A stretch of 48,290 bases of DNA. It comes from a virus. A program made the position numbers and the translations under genes. The notes under the pieces are model-generated. The model ran no database searches and was not told where the DNA came from. It was given only the letters and a program-made list of their open reading frames with translations. Below are positions 41,583 to 48,138 of this stretch, in pieces. Each line of letters starts with the position of its first letter. Position 1 is the stretch's first letter. Location of the stretch: the IMG/VR virus record IMGVR_UViG_3300034166_000800, positions 1-48,290 of that record. One strand, written 5' to 3'.

Positions 41583-41960
41583 CTATCCGGCGCACCCGGC
41601 GGATTGCTGTTGTGCGTCAGCCGGCAGCACTTCGGCGGCCTTGAGCTTCTGCAAAATCAAAAGAAAATCTTCCCCTGCCATCGTCACTAGCCACGGCTTG
41701 CTTGAGGTCTTGTGCGCCACGGCCGGCGGCTGATCGAAAGCGGCAGCCGTAGCCGCCTGCTCGTAGGCCTGGCGCACGTTGAGCTTTTCGACGAACTTGA
41801 CCTCCCACCAAAGACCGCTGTTGTCCTCGACATCCGCGCCACCACCGCCAAAGGCTGCCTGCTTGTAGCCGGCGCGCTCGGCCACAAAGCCGTAAGCGCG
41901 CAGCACGTCACGCCACAGACGCTCGCCTCGTTTGCCTTTGTCTCGGCTCATCTTACTCAT
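41583..41960 (-). CDS. Holliday junction resolvase-like endonuclease (Hjc/PD-(D/E)XK)
   Basis: 125 residues from ATG 41960, with GGAGG 6 bases upstream; a longer frame to 42086 overlaps the previous gene. GKRGERLWRDVLRAYGF (Glu13), GGADVEDNSGLWWEVKFVEK (Asp43, Glu53, Lys55) is the E...D...E-x-K pattern of Hjc-type resolvases. Length matches Hjc (~120-140). It would cut branched DNA made during phage recombination or packaging. Confidence 0.78.
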   Translation of the reverse strand: MSKMSRDKGKRGERLWRDVLRAYGFVAERAGYKQAAFGGGGADVEDNSGLWWEVKFVEKLNVRQAYEQAATAAAFDQPPAVAHKTSSKPWLVTMAGEDFLLILQKLKAAEVLPADAQQQSAGCAG

Positions 41961-42243
41961 CTTGGCCTCCTCCAAATTCATACTCGGGGTCGTATTTCTC
42001 CCGCACCGAATCCCTGACTTCTTCCAGCGTTGCGCCCCGTGCGCCGGCCATGAGCTTGACCCGCAGAATTTCGCGCTCGGCCTCAAGCATTGCTACGGTG
42101 GCCCGTAGTTCGTCGGCCTCACACTCAAGGCGCACAATGCTCGCGGCCATTGAGTCTTCGACGGAATAGCCAACCGAGGCGGCTTTTGCGAACCCCCCAA
42201 GGTCCACCGCCCCGGCTGGCATTCTCCCTACGAGAGTGCTCAA
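41953..42243 (-). CDS. Coiled-coil hypothetical protein (96 aa)
   Basis: TTG start overlapping the upstream TGA (TTGA); ATG at 42222 is an alternative. Residues ~30-75 are a strong heptad-type helix (RLECEADELRATVAMLEAER). Acidic C-terminus. Similar in style to the 58-residue coiled-coil gene that precedes it. Unknown function. Confidence 0.55.
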   Translation of the reverse strand: MSTLVGRMPAGAVDLGGFAKAASVGYSVEDSMAASIVRLECEADELRATVAMLEAEREILRVKLMAGARGATLEEVRDSVREKYDPEYEFGGGQDE

Positions 42244-42416
42244 AGTGTTTCCTCCTGGTTGCCGCCACGATATTTGCGGGCGATGGCAAGCGCCTCGTCG
42301 AGCGCCAACGTCAAACGGCTGTTCTGCTCGCGCAGGGCTTGGTTCTGCTCTTCAACAATGGCCACCTTGCGCTTCATGTCTGCGAGGTAGTCCTCCATCT
42401 CCATTTCGTGACTCAT
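42240..42416 (-). CDS. Small coiled-coil protein (58 aa)
   Basis: Starts MSHEMEMEDYLADMKRKVAI, found by translating the gap; it links the genes on both sides by ATGA/TTGA overlaps. Leucine- and Gln-rich helix (VEEQNQALREQNSRLTLALD). Possibly dimeric, unknown role. Confidence 0.6.
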   Translation of the reverse strand: MSHEMEMEDYLADMKRKVAIVEEQNQALREQNSRLTLALDEALAIARKYRGGNQEETL

Positions 42417-42835
42417 GGCCGGCCTCCTGCTTGATGCTTAACCGTGCTTTCAAAGATTTCCGCAGCGGGCAGATTGCACCCAATAAGGTCGCAAAATATT
42501 TGCGCTTCGCCGCTCAAGAACCACGCCCGCAACTGCCGGTGTTCATGCGGGCCAGTGCAGCAAGTGATTTGGGCTCGCGCTTTGTGGTTAAAACATTCCA
42601 GCCGCCCGCGCTGCATTTTGAACCGCCGCCGCATTTCATACGGCCACGGCCCACAGTTCCCCTGGGGATCAATCAGGCCATAGCGGCAATAGGTGGCCAG
42701 ATCATCAACGGCTTGCTCCAAAATTGCCCAGGCAAGCAATTCCCAGCCGCTGCGCTCGGGCGACTTATGCCCGGTCGCCATGATCGGCTTGCCGTTAATG
42801 GCCGACCCTGTAAGTCCTTCAAGGTTGGAAATCAT
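42413..42835 (-). CDS. Hypothetical Cys/His-rich protein (140 aa)
   Basis: Starts MISNLEGLTGSAINGKPIMA at 42835 (ATGA). It contains several Cys and His in the second half (LECFNHKARAQITCCTGPHE then HRQ), which could bind metal. A segment RSGWELLAWAILEQAVDDLA is helical. No family recognised. Confidence 0.5.
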   Translation of the reverse strand: MISNLEGLTGSAINGKPIMATGHKSPERSGWELLAWAILEQAVDDLATYCRYGLIDPQGNCGPWPYEMRRRFKMQRGRLECFNHKARAQITCCTGPHEHRQLRAWFLSGEAQIFCDLIGCNLPAAEIFESTVKHQAGGRP

Positions 42836-42909
42836 TTGAGCAGTTGAAGCAAGGCGTTGACGCTCCAGGCGCACCCCAGCGCCAGCGCGCAGAGGATGAG
42901 CATGGCCAT
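42832..42909 (-). CDS. Putative 25-residue membrane peptide
   Basis: From ATG 42909: MAMLILCALALGCAWSVNAL then LQLLK, a single hydrophobic helix. The stop is coupled to the next gene (ATGA). Supported by the coupling and the clean membrane helix only; it may instead be the tail of a longer non-coding frame. Confidence 0.35.
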   Translation of the reverse strand: MAMLILCALALGCAWSVNALLQLLK

Positions 42910-42935
42910 CAGTGACTGATCTGGAGGGTGTGGGG

Positions 42936-43100
42936 TCACTGGCAAATGCGTGCGCGGAGTTGAGTCAAGGCGGCGACCACGCGGTCCTTGAGCGAAGGCG
43001 TTTCGCCTTGAGCCAGCCGCTCGCACACGGCGAGAAGCGCGCCTGTTGGCAGACAGGGCCGCTCACCGCGACGGTCAATCACGCTCGGGCGTATGCTCAT
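42936..43100 (-). CDS. Small hypothetical protein (54 aa)
   Basis: Starts MSIRPSVIDRRGERPCLPTG; two Cys in the first half and a helix (LKDRVVAALTQLRARICQ) at the end. ATGA overlap with the 62-residue gene. Not recognised. Confidence 0.5.
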   Translation of the reverse strand: MSIRPSVIDRRGERPCLPTGALLAVCERLAQGETPSLKDRVVAALTQLRARICQ

Positions 43101-43285
43101 TTGCGGTTCCTCCTGCGTGGTGCGCGGCGGTTTTCCCGCTCGAGGAGCGCGTTGACGCGATGGTCTGCCAGCCGGCGCTCGGTGGTAATCCCGGCTTTCC
43201 GGCCATATTCGTGGCCCGACATAAATGCGAGCCCGATGAGAGCGGCCAGTGCCGACGTTCCTGCGATGATGTTAATAGGGTCCAT
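43097..43285 (-). CDS. Small membrane-anchored protein (62 aa)
   Basis: Starts MDPINIIAGTSALAALIGLA: one N-terminal hydrophobic helix, then a very basic tail (RENRRAPRRRNRK). Could be an inner-membrane anchor with a cytoplasmic nucleic-acid-binding tail. Unknown role. Confidence 0.5.
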   Translation of the reverse strand: MDPINIIAGTSALAALIGLAFMSGHEYGRKAGITTERRLADHRVNALLERENRRAPRRRNRK

Positions 43286-43291
43286 GTTTTA

Positions 43292-43492
43292 TTATTTCTT
43301 TTGGTGTATTGGCGCGTCATACTGACCGCGCAAAAATTTAGGGGTGGCTTTCGCCTTGCCCAAGACCAGCCAGGCTCTTAGAACCTGACTGGCCCCACCT
43401 CGCACAAATTCCCCCTGTTGCCGAGCTTCCTGCACCACGTCAGCGGGTAGCCGAACCGAAACAGGGAGGAGTATTTGCGCGTGCTTGGGCAT
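43292..43492 (-). CDS. Ribbon-helix-helix-like small regulator (66 aa)
   Basis: Starts MPKHAQILLPVSVRLPADVV: a strand (PVSVRLPADVVQEARQQGEF) followed by two helices (GASQVLRAWLVLGKAK) as in CopG/Arc-type DNA-binding proteins. Early operon position. Likely dimeric repressor or activator; target unknown. Confidence 0.55.
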   Translation of the reverse strand: MPKHAQILLPVSVRLPADVVQEARQQGEFVRGGASQVLRAWLVLGKAKATPKFLRGQYDAPIHQKK

Positions 43493-43503
43493 ATTACGGA
43501 GTC

Positions 43504-43743
43504 TTATTCAGATTGCATGACGAACTCAGCGCAACCGACAAGAACGGAAAGGGCGCAAACATCTAATTCTGTGCATCTTTCGTCGAGCCAAGCGGCTAGT
43601 TCTGGAGACACTTCCACGGAGGTGGCAGTCTCTTTATATGTCATGACTAATTGAATATTGGAGCTTTCCCACGCTGTATTATTTTGTTGATGTTCCCGCT
43701 GAACTGCAGCGGCTGGACACTGTTCGCTTGTTATTACGGACAT
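43504..43743 (-). CDS. Small regulator-like protein (79 aa, start uncertain)
   Basis: The conserved-looking part is MTYKETATSVEVSPELAAWL (from ATG 43644), again a strand plus helix that would fit a CopG-like fold; the 33 residues before it may be real or non-coding. The C-terminus is rich in Cys and Val. Low-confidence start. Confidence 0.4.
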   Translation of the reverse strand: MSVITSEQCPAAAVQREHQQNNTAWESSNIQLVMTYKETATSVEVSPELAAWLDERCTELDVCALSVLVGCAEFVMQSE

Positions 43744-43764
43744 AAGGTGGGTTATGACGCGCCG

Positions 43765-44037
43765 TTAGTATTCGATGCGGCTCATGCGTCGCTGCCATTC
43801 GGCGGCAAACTGCTCGTCACGGTCTTGCAGGGTCGGCAAGATCCAATCGCGGAGCATGGTGGACACGCTCATATCGCGGTTTCTGGCGCGGCGAACGATT
43901 GCGTTCTTCATAATGCGTGGGAGTGAAATGCAAAGGACGGTGGCCTCCGGGCTGCGTTCTTTGCGTAGGTTAATACTGGCTTTGGTTTCGTTATTTTGCA
44001 TTGGGGTGCGTTTGTTCATGTAGCGTGATACAAGCAC
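43765..44037 (-). CDS. Ribbon-helix-helix (Arc/CopG-type) regulator
   Basis: Up to 90 residues; ATG at 44019 or 44001 are shorter alternatives. TVLCISLPRIMKNAIVRRAR then NRDMSVSTMLRDWI is a classic ribbon-helix-helix: a strand followed by two helices with a turn at RDMSVS. It is near the divergent promoter region, so it may control the early or plus-strand operon. Confidence 0.65.
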   Translation of the reverse strand: MLVSRYMNKRTPMQNNETKASINLRKERSPEATVLCISLPRIMKNAIVRRARNRDMSVSTMLRDWILPTLQDRDEQFAAEWQRRMSRIEY

Positions 44038-44044
44038 ACTTGCA

Positions 44045-44398
44045 TTACGTCAACCACTTTTTTGTCTTTTTGTAAAAAAACTTTTCGTCTCTACTGACGC
44101 GCACAATTCCTTTGCCCTCCAGCCATCGCTCGATGCGATTCATTGTGCAGGGGCCGATTCCCTTGGTCTTGACCGTCACCAGATTTTCGTAAAGCGCCTT
44201 GGCGATGGCCTCGGGCGCACCCGCCATCCCTGCCGCCGACAGGGCTTTCTTGGCCTGGGCGGGCAGGCCGGCCAGCGGGTCAGGCTCCCGCAGCATTCGG
44301 GCAATGGCCCCCCTCACCCGCCCTAAAGCCTCGCCATTCTTGCGCCATTCGGGCTGCTCGGGCGGGAGTTGTTGTCCGCAGCAGGGGCAATTCGGCAT
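44045..44398 (-). CDS. Zinc-ribbon/winged-helix-like regulator (117 aa)
   Basis: N-terminal MPNCPCCGQQLPPEQPEWRK has a C-P-C-C-G knuckle that could bind zinc. The C-terminal half (KGIGPCTMNRIERWLEGKGI followed by VRVSRDEKFFYKK) looks like a winged helix: recognition helix and a beta wing. It is the first minus-strand early gene, divergent from the phosphoesterase, the usual place of a phage regulator. Confidence 0.55.
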   Translation of the reverse strand: MPNCPCCGQQLPPEQPEWRKNGEALGRVRGAIARMLREPDPLAGLPAQAKKALSAAGMAGAPEAIAKALYENLVTVKTKGIGPCTMNRIERWLEGKGIVRVSRDEKFFYKKTKKWLT

Positions 44399-44485
44399 AG
44401 GGCAATCAATAGGGCGTTTGCGCCATAAGGCAAGCCAGTTTGTGAAATTGTATAGTCAGTCTTTTTTGACATAGCGCGCCGCTTC
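44399..44485. promoter_or_regulatory. Divergent intergenic region between the two early transcription units
   Basis: 87 bp that separate the minus-strand early genes from the plus-strand operon, so it must supply promoters both ways or lie near them. A TTGACA hexamer sits at 44466-44471 on the + strand and TATAGT at 44451-44456, but neither is paired with a good partner box at 16-18 bp. I cannot assign promoters with confidence. Confidence 0.4.
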
Positions 44486-45220
44486 GTGGCGAGCGTAACC
44501 CGAAAATTTCGCCGTGGTCTGGCGATTTCATGCACTCATGGCCATGAGGCCGACCCCAAGGCGCTGGCCGCCATGCTCAAGATGCGGCAGTTGTGGAAGC
44601 CCGATACGGTGCTGCACCTAGGCGACTTTACCGACATGGCCGCATTGCGATCCTCGGCCAAGCCTGACGATCCCGACCGCGCAGAGTCGATGGCAGACGA
44701 TTTGTTGGCTGGCCTGTCTTTTCTTCGGGAGCTTGAGCCAACGCACGTCCTAATGGGTAACCACGAGCACCGGCTGGTCGGCCTGGCTCACAGCGGCAAT
44801 GCCGTGGTCAGCTACGCCGCCGGCAACGTGCTCGGGCGGATCTCCGATGCCGCCAAGGAGATGAAGGCCAAGCTCATCCCCTACGACGGCCTGCGCCCCT
44901 CCGCTTGCGTCCAGCTTGGCAACGCACTTTTCCTGCATGGGGTGATGTATAACGTCAGCGCGGCTCGGGACCACGCCGAGGCACTAGGGATGTCTTGCGT
45001 CTTTGGCCACACCCATCGAGTCGCCCAAGAGCAGGGCCGCACCCAGCGCCCGGTGGTCGGCTACAACGTAGGCTGCGGCATCAAGCTGGATGTCGGTTAT
45101 GCCCAGACTCGCCGGCAGACCCTTGGCTGGGCGCACGGCCTCTGCTGGTTTGAGTATTCGGACAACCTGACCATCGTGCGCCTAGAGACTTTGTCGCCGC
45201 ACTACCGGCTCCCGCTATGA
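44486..45220 (+). CDS. Calcineurin-like metallophosphoesterase with a changed first motif
   Basis: 244 residues, GTG start. Motifs in order: ISCTHGHEAD (15-24), LGDFTD (45-50), GNHEHR (91-96), and a later FGHTHR. This is the GD...GNHE...GHxH signature of metallophosphoesterases. The first motif, normally D-x-H, reads C-T-H (Cys16-His18), so a usual metal-binding Asp is replaced. Phage relatives are often proposed to act on nucleotides or nucleic acids; the substrate is unknown. First gene of a four-gene plus-strand operon, all coupled by overlaps. Confidence 0.8.
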   Translation: MASVTRKFRRGLAISCTHGHEADPKALAAMLKMRQLWKPDTVLHLGDFTDMAALRSSAKPDDPDRAESMADDLLAGLSFLRELEPTHVLMGNHEHRLVGLAHSGNAVVSYAAGNVLGRISDAAKEMKAKLIPYDGLRPSACVQLGNALFLHGVMYNVSAARDHAEALGMSCVFGHTHRVAQEQGRTQRPVVGYNVGCGIKLDVGYAQTRRQTLGWAHGLCWFEYSDNLTIVRLETLSPHYRLPL

Positions 45221-45486
45221 GTCACAAAAAGTCAGCAAGGAATGTGACGGCTGACCCTGACCTGGCCCAATGGTGCGCGGCCCTGGCAGCGATCACCACG
45301 CCAACCGATGTCGTGCCTCCCGGCTGGCAGACCATTCAGCAAATTTCGGACAAGACCAAGGTTCCCACGCCAACGCTTCAGCAAAAGCTCAATCGTCTGG
45401 TGGCCTCTGGCCAAGCCGAGCGCAAAAAATTCAGCATTCGCCTGGCTAAAAACACGCGGCCTGTTCCGCACTACCGCCTCAAATAA
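45217..45486 (+). CDS. Winged helix-turn-helix protein (89 aa)
   Basis: Starts MSHKKSARNVTADPDLAQWC, ATGA overlap with the phosphoesterase. GWQTIQQISDKTKVPTPTLQ then QKLNRLVASGQAERKK is a helix-turn-helix followed by a wing, as in MarR/DtxR-like small regulators. It could autoregulate the plus-strand operon. Confidence 0.65.
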   Translation: MSHKKSARNVTADPDLAQWCAALAAITTPTDVVPPGWQTIQQISDKTKVPTPTLQQKLNRLVASGQAERKKFSIRLAKNTRPVPHYRLK

Positions 45487-45487
45487 G

Positions 45488-45832
45488 ATGCCAAAGGCTG
45501 CCAGCACCCCGCGTAAGCGCAGGAAAGGGCCGCCCTCGATGCGGTTCAAGTTTGACGGTCAATGGTGGACGGTCAAGGTGCAGCGCCCGCCGAGCAAAGA
45601 ACTTTGCGAGGGCATGGCCCACTACAAAAAGCGCACGGTGTTTCTTCACCCTGCCGCTCTGAAGGGCAACTTGCTCGGCATCTGCGCCCACGAGCTCGCG
45701 CACGTCACCATGCCGTGCGTGGCCGAGGAGAACGTGCGTGATCACGAACGTCTGGTGTCTGTCGTGGTGCGCTGGGCGGCTAGTCTGAACGATGGCAAGG
45801 TGACCATTGGCCAGCACCGGGCAGACAAATGA
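45488..45832 (+). CDS. Small zinc metallopeptidase-like protein (HELAH)
   Basis: 114 residues from ATG 45488. ICAHELAHVTMPCVAEENVR at 65-84 carries His68-Glu69-x-x-His72; a downstream Glu80/Glu81 or His86 could be the third zinc ligand. The N-terminus is very basic. It is reminiscent of SprT- or ImmA-type phage proteases, which cleave regulators or repressors, but the family cannot be fixed. It overlaps the next gene by ATGA. Confidence 0.65.
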   Translation: MPKAASTPRKRRKGPPSMRFKFDGQWWTVKVQRPPSKELCEGMAHYKKRTVFLHPAALKGNLLGICAHELAHVTMPCVAEENVRDHERLVSVVVRWAASLNDGKVTIGQHRADK

Positions 45833-45975
45833 CCTTCTGGCCCCTGCTTGCTTGCACCGGGCTGTATGTGCTGACGGCCTGCGGCTTTGCCCGCGACGGC
45901 AACGGGCCAATGGCGGTGGCGTTTGGCGGCTATGCCCTGGCTAATGTAGGCTTTCTTTGGCTGACCTGGCGCTAA
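45829..45975 (+). CDS. Small two-helix membrane protein (48 aa)
   Basis: Starts MTFWPLLACTGLYVLTACGF; hydrophobic segments at ~3-19 and ~28-46 separated by a short polar loop (ARDGNGP). ATGA coupling with the metallopeptidase gene. The first segment contains TAC, which is not a good lipobox. Could be a superinfection exclusion protein or an extra holin; no proof. Confidence 0.55.
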   Translation: MTFWPLLACTGLYVLTACGFARDGNGPMAVAFGGYALANVGFLWLTWR

Positions 45976-45985
45976 TGTCGACGCC

Positions 45986-46012
45986 TTAGACACATCCCGC
46001 CAACGTGTCTAA
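45986..46012. terminator. Hairpin between converging operons
   Basis: Perfect 8-bp stem TTAGACAC/GTGTCTAA with an 11-base loop, 10 bp past the end of the plus-strand operon. No T run on either side, so it is a moderate terminator candidate. TAGACA recurs at 46027-46033 (CTAGACA). Confidence 0.45.
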
Positions 46013-46049
46013 AAATCACAGAAATCTAGACAGATGCTTTTTGTGCAAT

Positions 46050-46070
46050 AGTTCAAGCGTGGCTTGAACT
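46050..46070. terminator. Hairpin at the end of lysis cassette 2
   Basis: Perfect 8-bp stem AGTTCAAG/CTTGAACT with a 5-base loop; it overlaps the stop codon of the amidase (46069-46071). It may end the minus-strand lysis transcript where it meets the plus-strand operon. Confidence 0.45.
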
Positions 46071-46689
46071 ACTCAGCACTTTGTATGCGCTTGGACAAAT
46101 ATTCCTTGAAGCGCGCCAGTTCACTCGGAGCCAGATCGTCCTTTCGCCCCGGGCTGACGGTGCGGTGGTCCGTAACGTCGGCCAGCGTAAGGCCGTATCG
46201 TTTCATTAGCGGAAGAAGGTATTCAGCCATCGAGGCCATCTCGGCCTCGCCAAGTTGGCGGGTGTTGGTGTCGCCCTCAAACGCCGCACCGATGGCCCAA
46301 CTATTTAGATCCCGCTTCCCACGCCAGGACGAAACGCCAGCGTGCCAGGTGCGCTCGTCAGGGTCGGCCAGCACCGTCCTGCGCCCGTCTTTGGCGACGA
46401 TGATGTGGTAGCTGACCTTGCTTGCTGGGTCCATGCACCACGCCACGCTTCCGGCATAGCTTCCTGCCGTATGGTGCAGCACTACGGCCTGCGGCTTGAT
46501 ACGGCGACCAGCCGAGACATTCGGCGTGTTAAGCAGCTTTTCTTTGAACCTTGGGGCGTTTGGCTTCGGCTTGATGCTTTGCCCTGTCGTGGAGGATGCG
46601 CTGGATGGCAATGACGATTTCAGCGAGGTCGGTGCTGGGCCATTTTGCGAGGCCCCGGATAAAGCTCTTAACCATTGGATCAGTTTCAC
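46069..46689 (-). CDS. Endolysin, N-acetylmuramoyl-L-alanine amidase (cassette 2)
   Basis: 206 residues, Amidase_2-type. Zinc and catalytic candidates His72/His73 (VVLHHTAGSYAG), His116 (RTWHAGVSSW), His175 with Lys183 and Asp185 (VTDHRTVSPGRKDD). N-terminal ~60 residues form a Ser/Pro/Lys-rich linker. About half the catalytic domain matches the amidase of cassette 1 by eye. ATGA overlap with the lipoprotein gene. It degrades the cell wall at the end of infection. Confidence 0.9.
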   Translation of the reverse strand: MKLIQWLRALSGASQNGPAPTSLKSSLPSSASSTTGQSIKPKPNAPRFKEKLLNTPNVSAGRRIKPQAVVLHHTAGSYAGSVAWCMDPASKVSYHIIVAKDGRRTVLADPDERTWHAGVSSWRGKRDLNSWAIGAAFEGDTNTRQLGEAEMASMAEYLLPLMKRYGLTLADVTDHRTVSPGRKDDLAPSELARFKEYLSKRIQSAE

Positions 46690-46826
46690 TTCTTGAGGCC
46701 AGCTTCAAGCGGCTTTTCGATCTGAAGGAAAAACTGCTTGGCTTGCACGTTGTAGCCCATGCCCACTTTCATGCCCGCGCAGCCGGCCAAGGCCAGCGCG
46801 ACCAGCGCCAAAAGAAGTTGGCGCAC
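46686..46826 (-). CDS. Small lipoprotein, candidate spanin (cassette 2)
   Basis: 46 residues from GTG 46826, two bases after the previous stop; the longer frame to 46952 is an unlikely basic extension. MRQLLLALVALALAGCAGMK is a signal peptide with lipobox L-A-G-C (Cys16). The mature part ends QIEKPLEAGLKK. Counterpart of the 47-residue lipoprotein in cassette 1. Confidence 0.65.
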   Translation of the reverse strand: MRQLLLALVALALAGCAGMKVGMGYNVQAKQFFLQIEKPLEAGLKK

Positions 46827-46828
46827 GA

Positions 46829-47020
46829 TTAGCCCTTGCGGAATACGTTGATCAGTCCGACCAAGCCGAGCGCGGCGGCAATGATTGCCTCGTTGTGGCT
46901 TTCCGAAAGCTGCCACCCAAGCGCACCCGCCAGGAGAATGAGGCCGCGCCAAGTTGAAGATTGCCCGAGTTGCTCGATGACTTTTTCCATAGACTCACGC
47001 CTAGGTGTCAAAGGCGTCAT
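46829..47020 (-). CDS. Small membrane protein, holin-like (cassette 2)
   Basis: 63 residues from ATG 47020 (ATGA overlap) or 53 from ATG 46990. Two hydrophobic segments (STWRGLILLAGALGW and EAIIAAALGLVGLINVF). Corresponds in place and plan to the 57-residue protein of cassette 1. Confidence 0.6.
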   Translation of the reverse strand: MTPLTPRRESMEKVIEQLGQSSTWRGLILLAGALGWQLSESHNEAIIAAALGLVGLINVFRKG

Positions 47021-47229
47021 AGACGCGTGGTCGTCAGCATCCCGTCATCGTCCACAGATAGCGCAAACTCGGCCCCGGTGGCCGTGCGTAGCGTGACGCT
47101 GGTCACTCCATTAGCCAGGACAGCCGACGCCCCTTGCGGTCCTGTTGCGCCGATCTCAAGGACGCTGGCCTGGCTAACCTCCAAGATGAGGGTGGCCGTG
47201 CTTGCCTCGATGACGAGTTCAGCCGCCAT
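47017..47229 (-). CDS. Small tail-associated protein with collagen-like motif (70 aa)
   Basis: Starts MAAELVIEASTATLILEVSQ and contains IGATGPQGASA, a short Gly-x-y motif, then a C-terminal module FALSVDDDGMLTTTRL that matches the end of the 175-residue tail protein. Likely a fibre or baseplate accessory. Absent from cassette 1. Confidence 0.55.
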   Translation of the reverse strand: MAAELVIEASTATLILEVSQASVLEIGATGPQGASAVLANGVTSVTLRTATGAEFALSVDDDGMLTTTRL

Positions 47230-47233
47230 GACG

Positions 47234-47581
47234 TTACCTTGTGACGTTGCGGGAAATGGTGGCCACGCCTTGCAAAAGCCTTGTGACGATGCCCGAGCCG
47301 CTTACCAATTCAAGGTCGTAAACCCCTCGCCCGGCGGTCAGGCCGGCGGTGTCGGTGGCCGAGATGGTCAAGGTGATCGTGCCTGCGGCCCCGCCCAGGG
47401 CAATTCTGCCATTGGCCGTGGTCAACTCGACAACCGTGGTGGCCGATTCAAGCGTGCTGCGCACTTGCATCCGCGCCGTATAGCCAATGAGGTTTACGGC
47501 CACGCCGTTGTCCTTGTAGGTGATGACCTGGCTAAAGGTCGCGCCCTGCTCAATGAGAATGTCGTAGGTCGTGGCGGCCAT
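47234..47581 (-). CDS. Beta-rich tail-associated protein (115 aa)
   Basis: Starts MAATTYDILIEQGATFSQVI, with strands (MQVRSTLESATTVVELT, GTITLTISATDTAGL) and YDLELVSGSGIVTRLLQGVA near the end, a pattern of small phage baseplate proteins that bind sugars or anchor fibres. It lies between holin and the 70-residue gene, a cassette-2-only insertion. Two bases from the holin stop. Confidence 0.55.
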   Translation of the reverse strand: MAATTYDILIEQGATFSQVITYKDNGVAVNLIGYTARMQVRSTLESATTVVELTTANGRIALGGAAGTITLTISATDTAGLTAGRGVYDLELVSGSGIVTRLLQGVATISRNVTR

Positions 47582-47582
47582 G

Positions 47583-47777
47583 TTATTTCTTGCGTTGGTA
47601 GTCGCGCCAGACGGACAGCAAAGTTATCACGCCGATGGCCAGACCGAGGATCAAGCCGCCGATCCGCAGATATAGTTCAAATTGGGCCATAAAGCTGACG
47701 GCCACTGATCCAGTAGTCGCCAACGTGCCGAGCGCGCCACGTTCAACGGTGGACAAGTGTTGATCCAAGACGCTCAC
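47583..47777 (-). CDS. Small membrane protein, holin or antiholin candidate (cassette 2)
   Basis: 64 residues, starting MSVLDQHLSTVERGALGTLA, one or two hydrophobic segments and a basic end (WRDYQRKK). Clear relative of the 68-residue protein of cassette 1. ATGA overlap with the 120-residue gene. Confidence 0.65.
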   Translation of the reverse strand: MSVLDQHLSTVERGALGTLATTGSVAVSFMAQFELYLRIGGLILGLAIGVITLLSVWRDYQRKK

Positions 47778-48136
47778 GGCATTGCTTCTAATGCCGACCA
47801 GGCGGCGAGCAAACCGTCCCGCAGTTCGGTGGGCAGGGCTTCGCTGCTAAACACTACGCTGCGCGATCCGGCGGCAGCGTGCGCGGTTACGGCTGCGGAG
47901 AGCTTTGCGCGGGTCAAGGTGGCGTTGCCTTCCTCATCCATGTCGCCAGCAAAGCCGTCTGGCTCGATGAACACTTGGCCGACACTTTCGCCTTCGACTA
48001 GTTGCGACTGGAGCCATGCGAGAAGGGTCTGCGCGGTTGCGGCCAGGTCGCCGTCTAGGGGGATGGCGGTGGTGGTGGCGTAGTCGCCGCTTTTTGCGTA
48101 GCGGGTTAGCTGGTTGTTGGAGAGTAAGAGTTTCAT
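47774..48136 (-). CDS. Conserved hypothetical protein of the fibre-lysis junction, copy 2
   Basis: 120 residues, starting MKLLLSNNQLTRYAKSGDYA. About 11 residue differences from copy 1 (14476-14838). It keeps VEGESVGQVFIEPDGFAGDM and the C-terminal ALPTELRDGLLAAW unchanged. Located directly after the repeated fibre 3' end. Confidence 0.65.
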   Translation of the reverse strand: MKLLLSNNQLTRYAKSGDYATTTAIPLDGDLAATAQTLLAWLQSQLVEGESVGQVFIEPDGFAGDMDEEGNATLTRAKLSAAVTAHAAAGSRSVVFSSEALPTELRDGLLAAWSALEAMP

Positions 48137-48138
48137 GG

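Noticed and set aside
44323-44472. Minus-strand frame starting MSKKTDYTISQTG
   Set aside because: Overlaps the zinc-ribbon gene out of frame and lacks a ribosome binding site.
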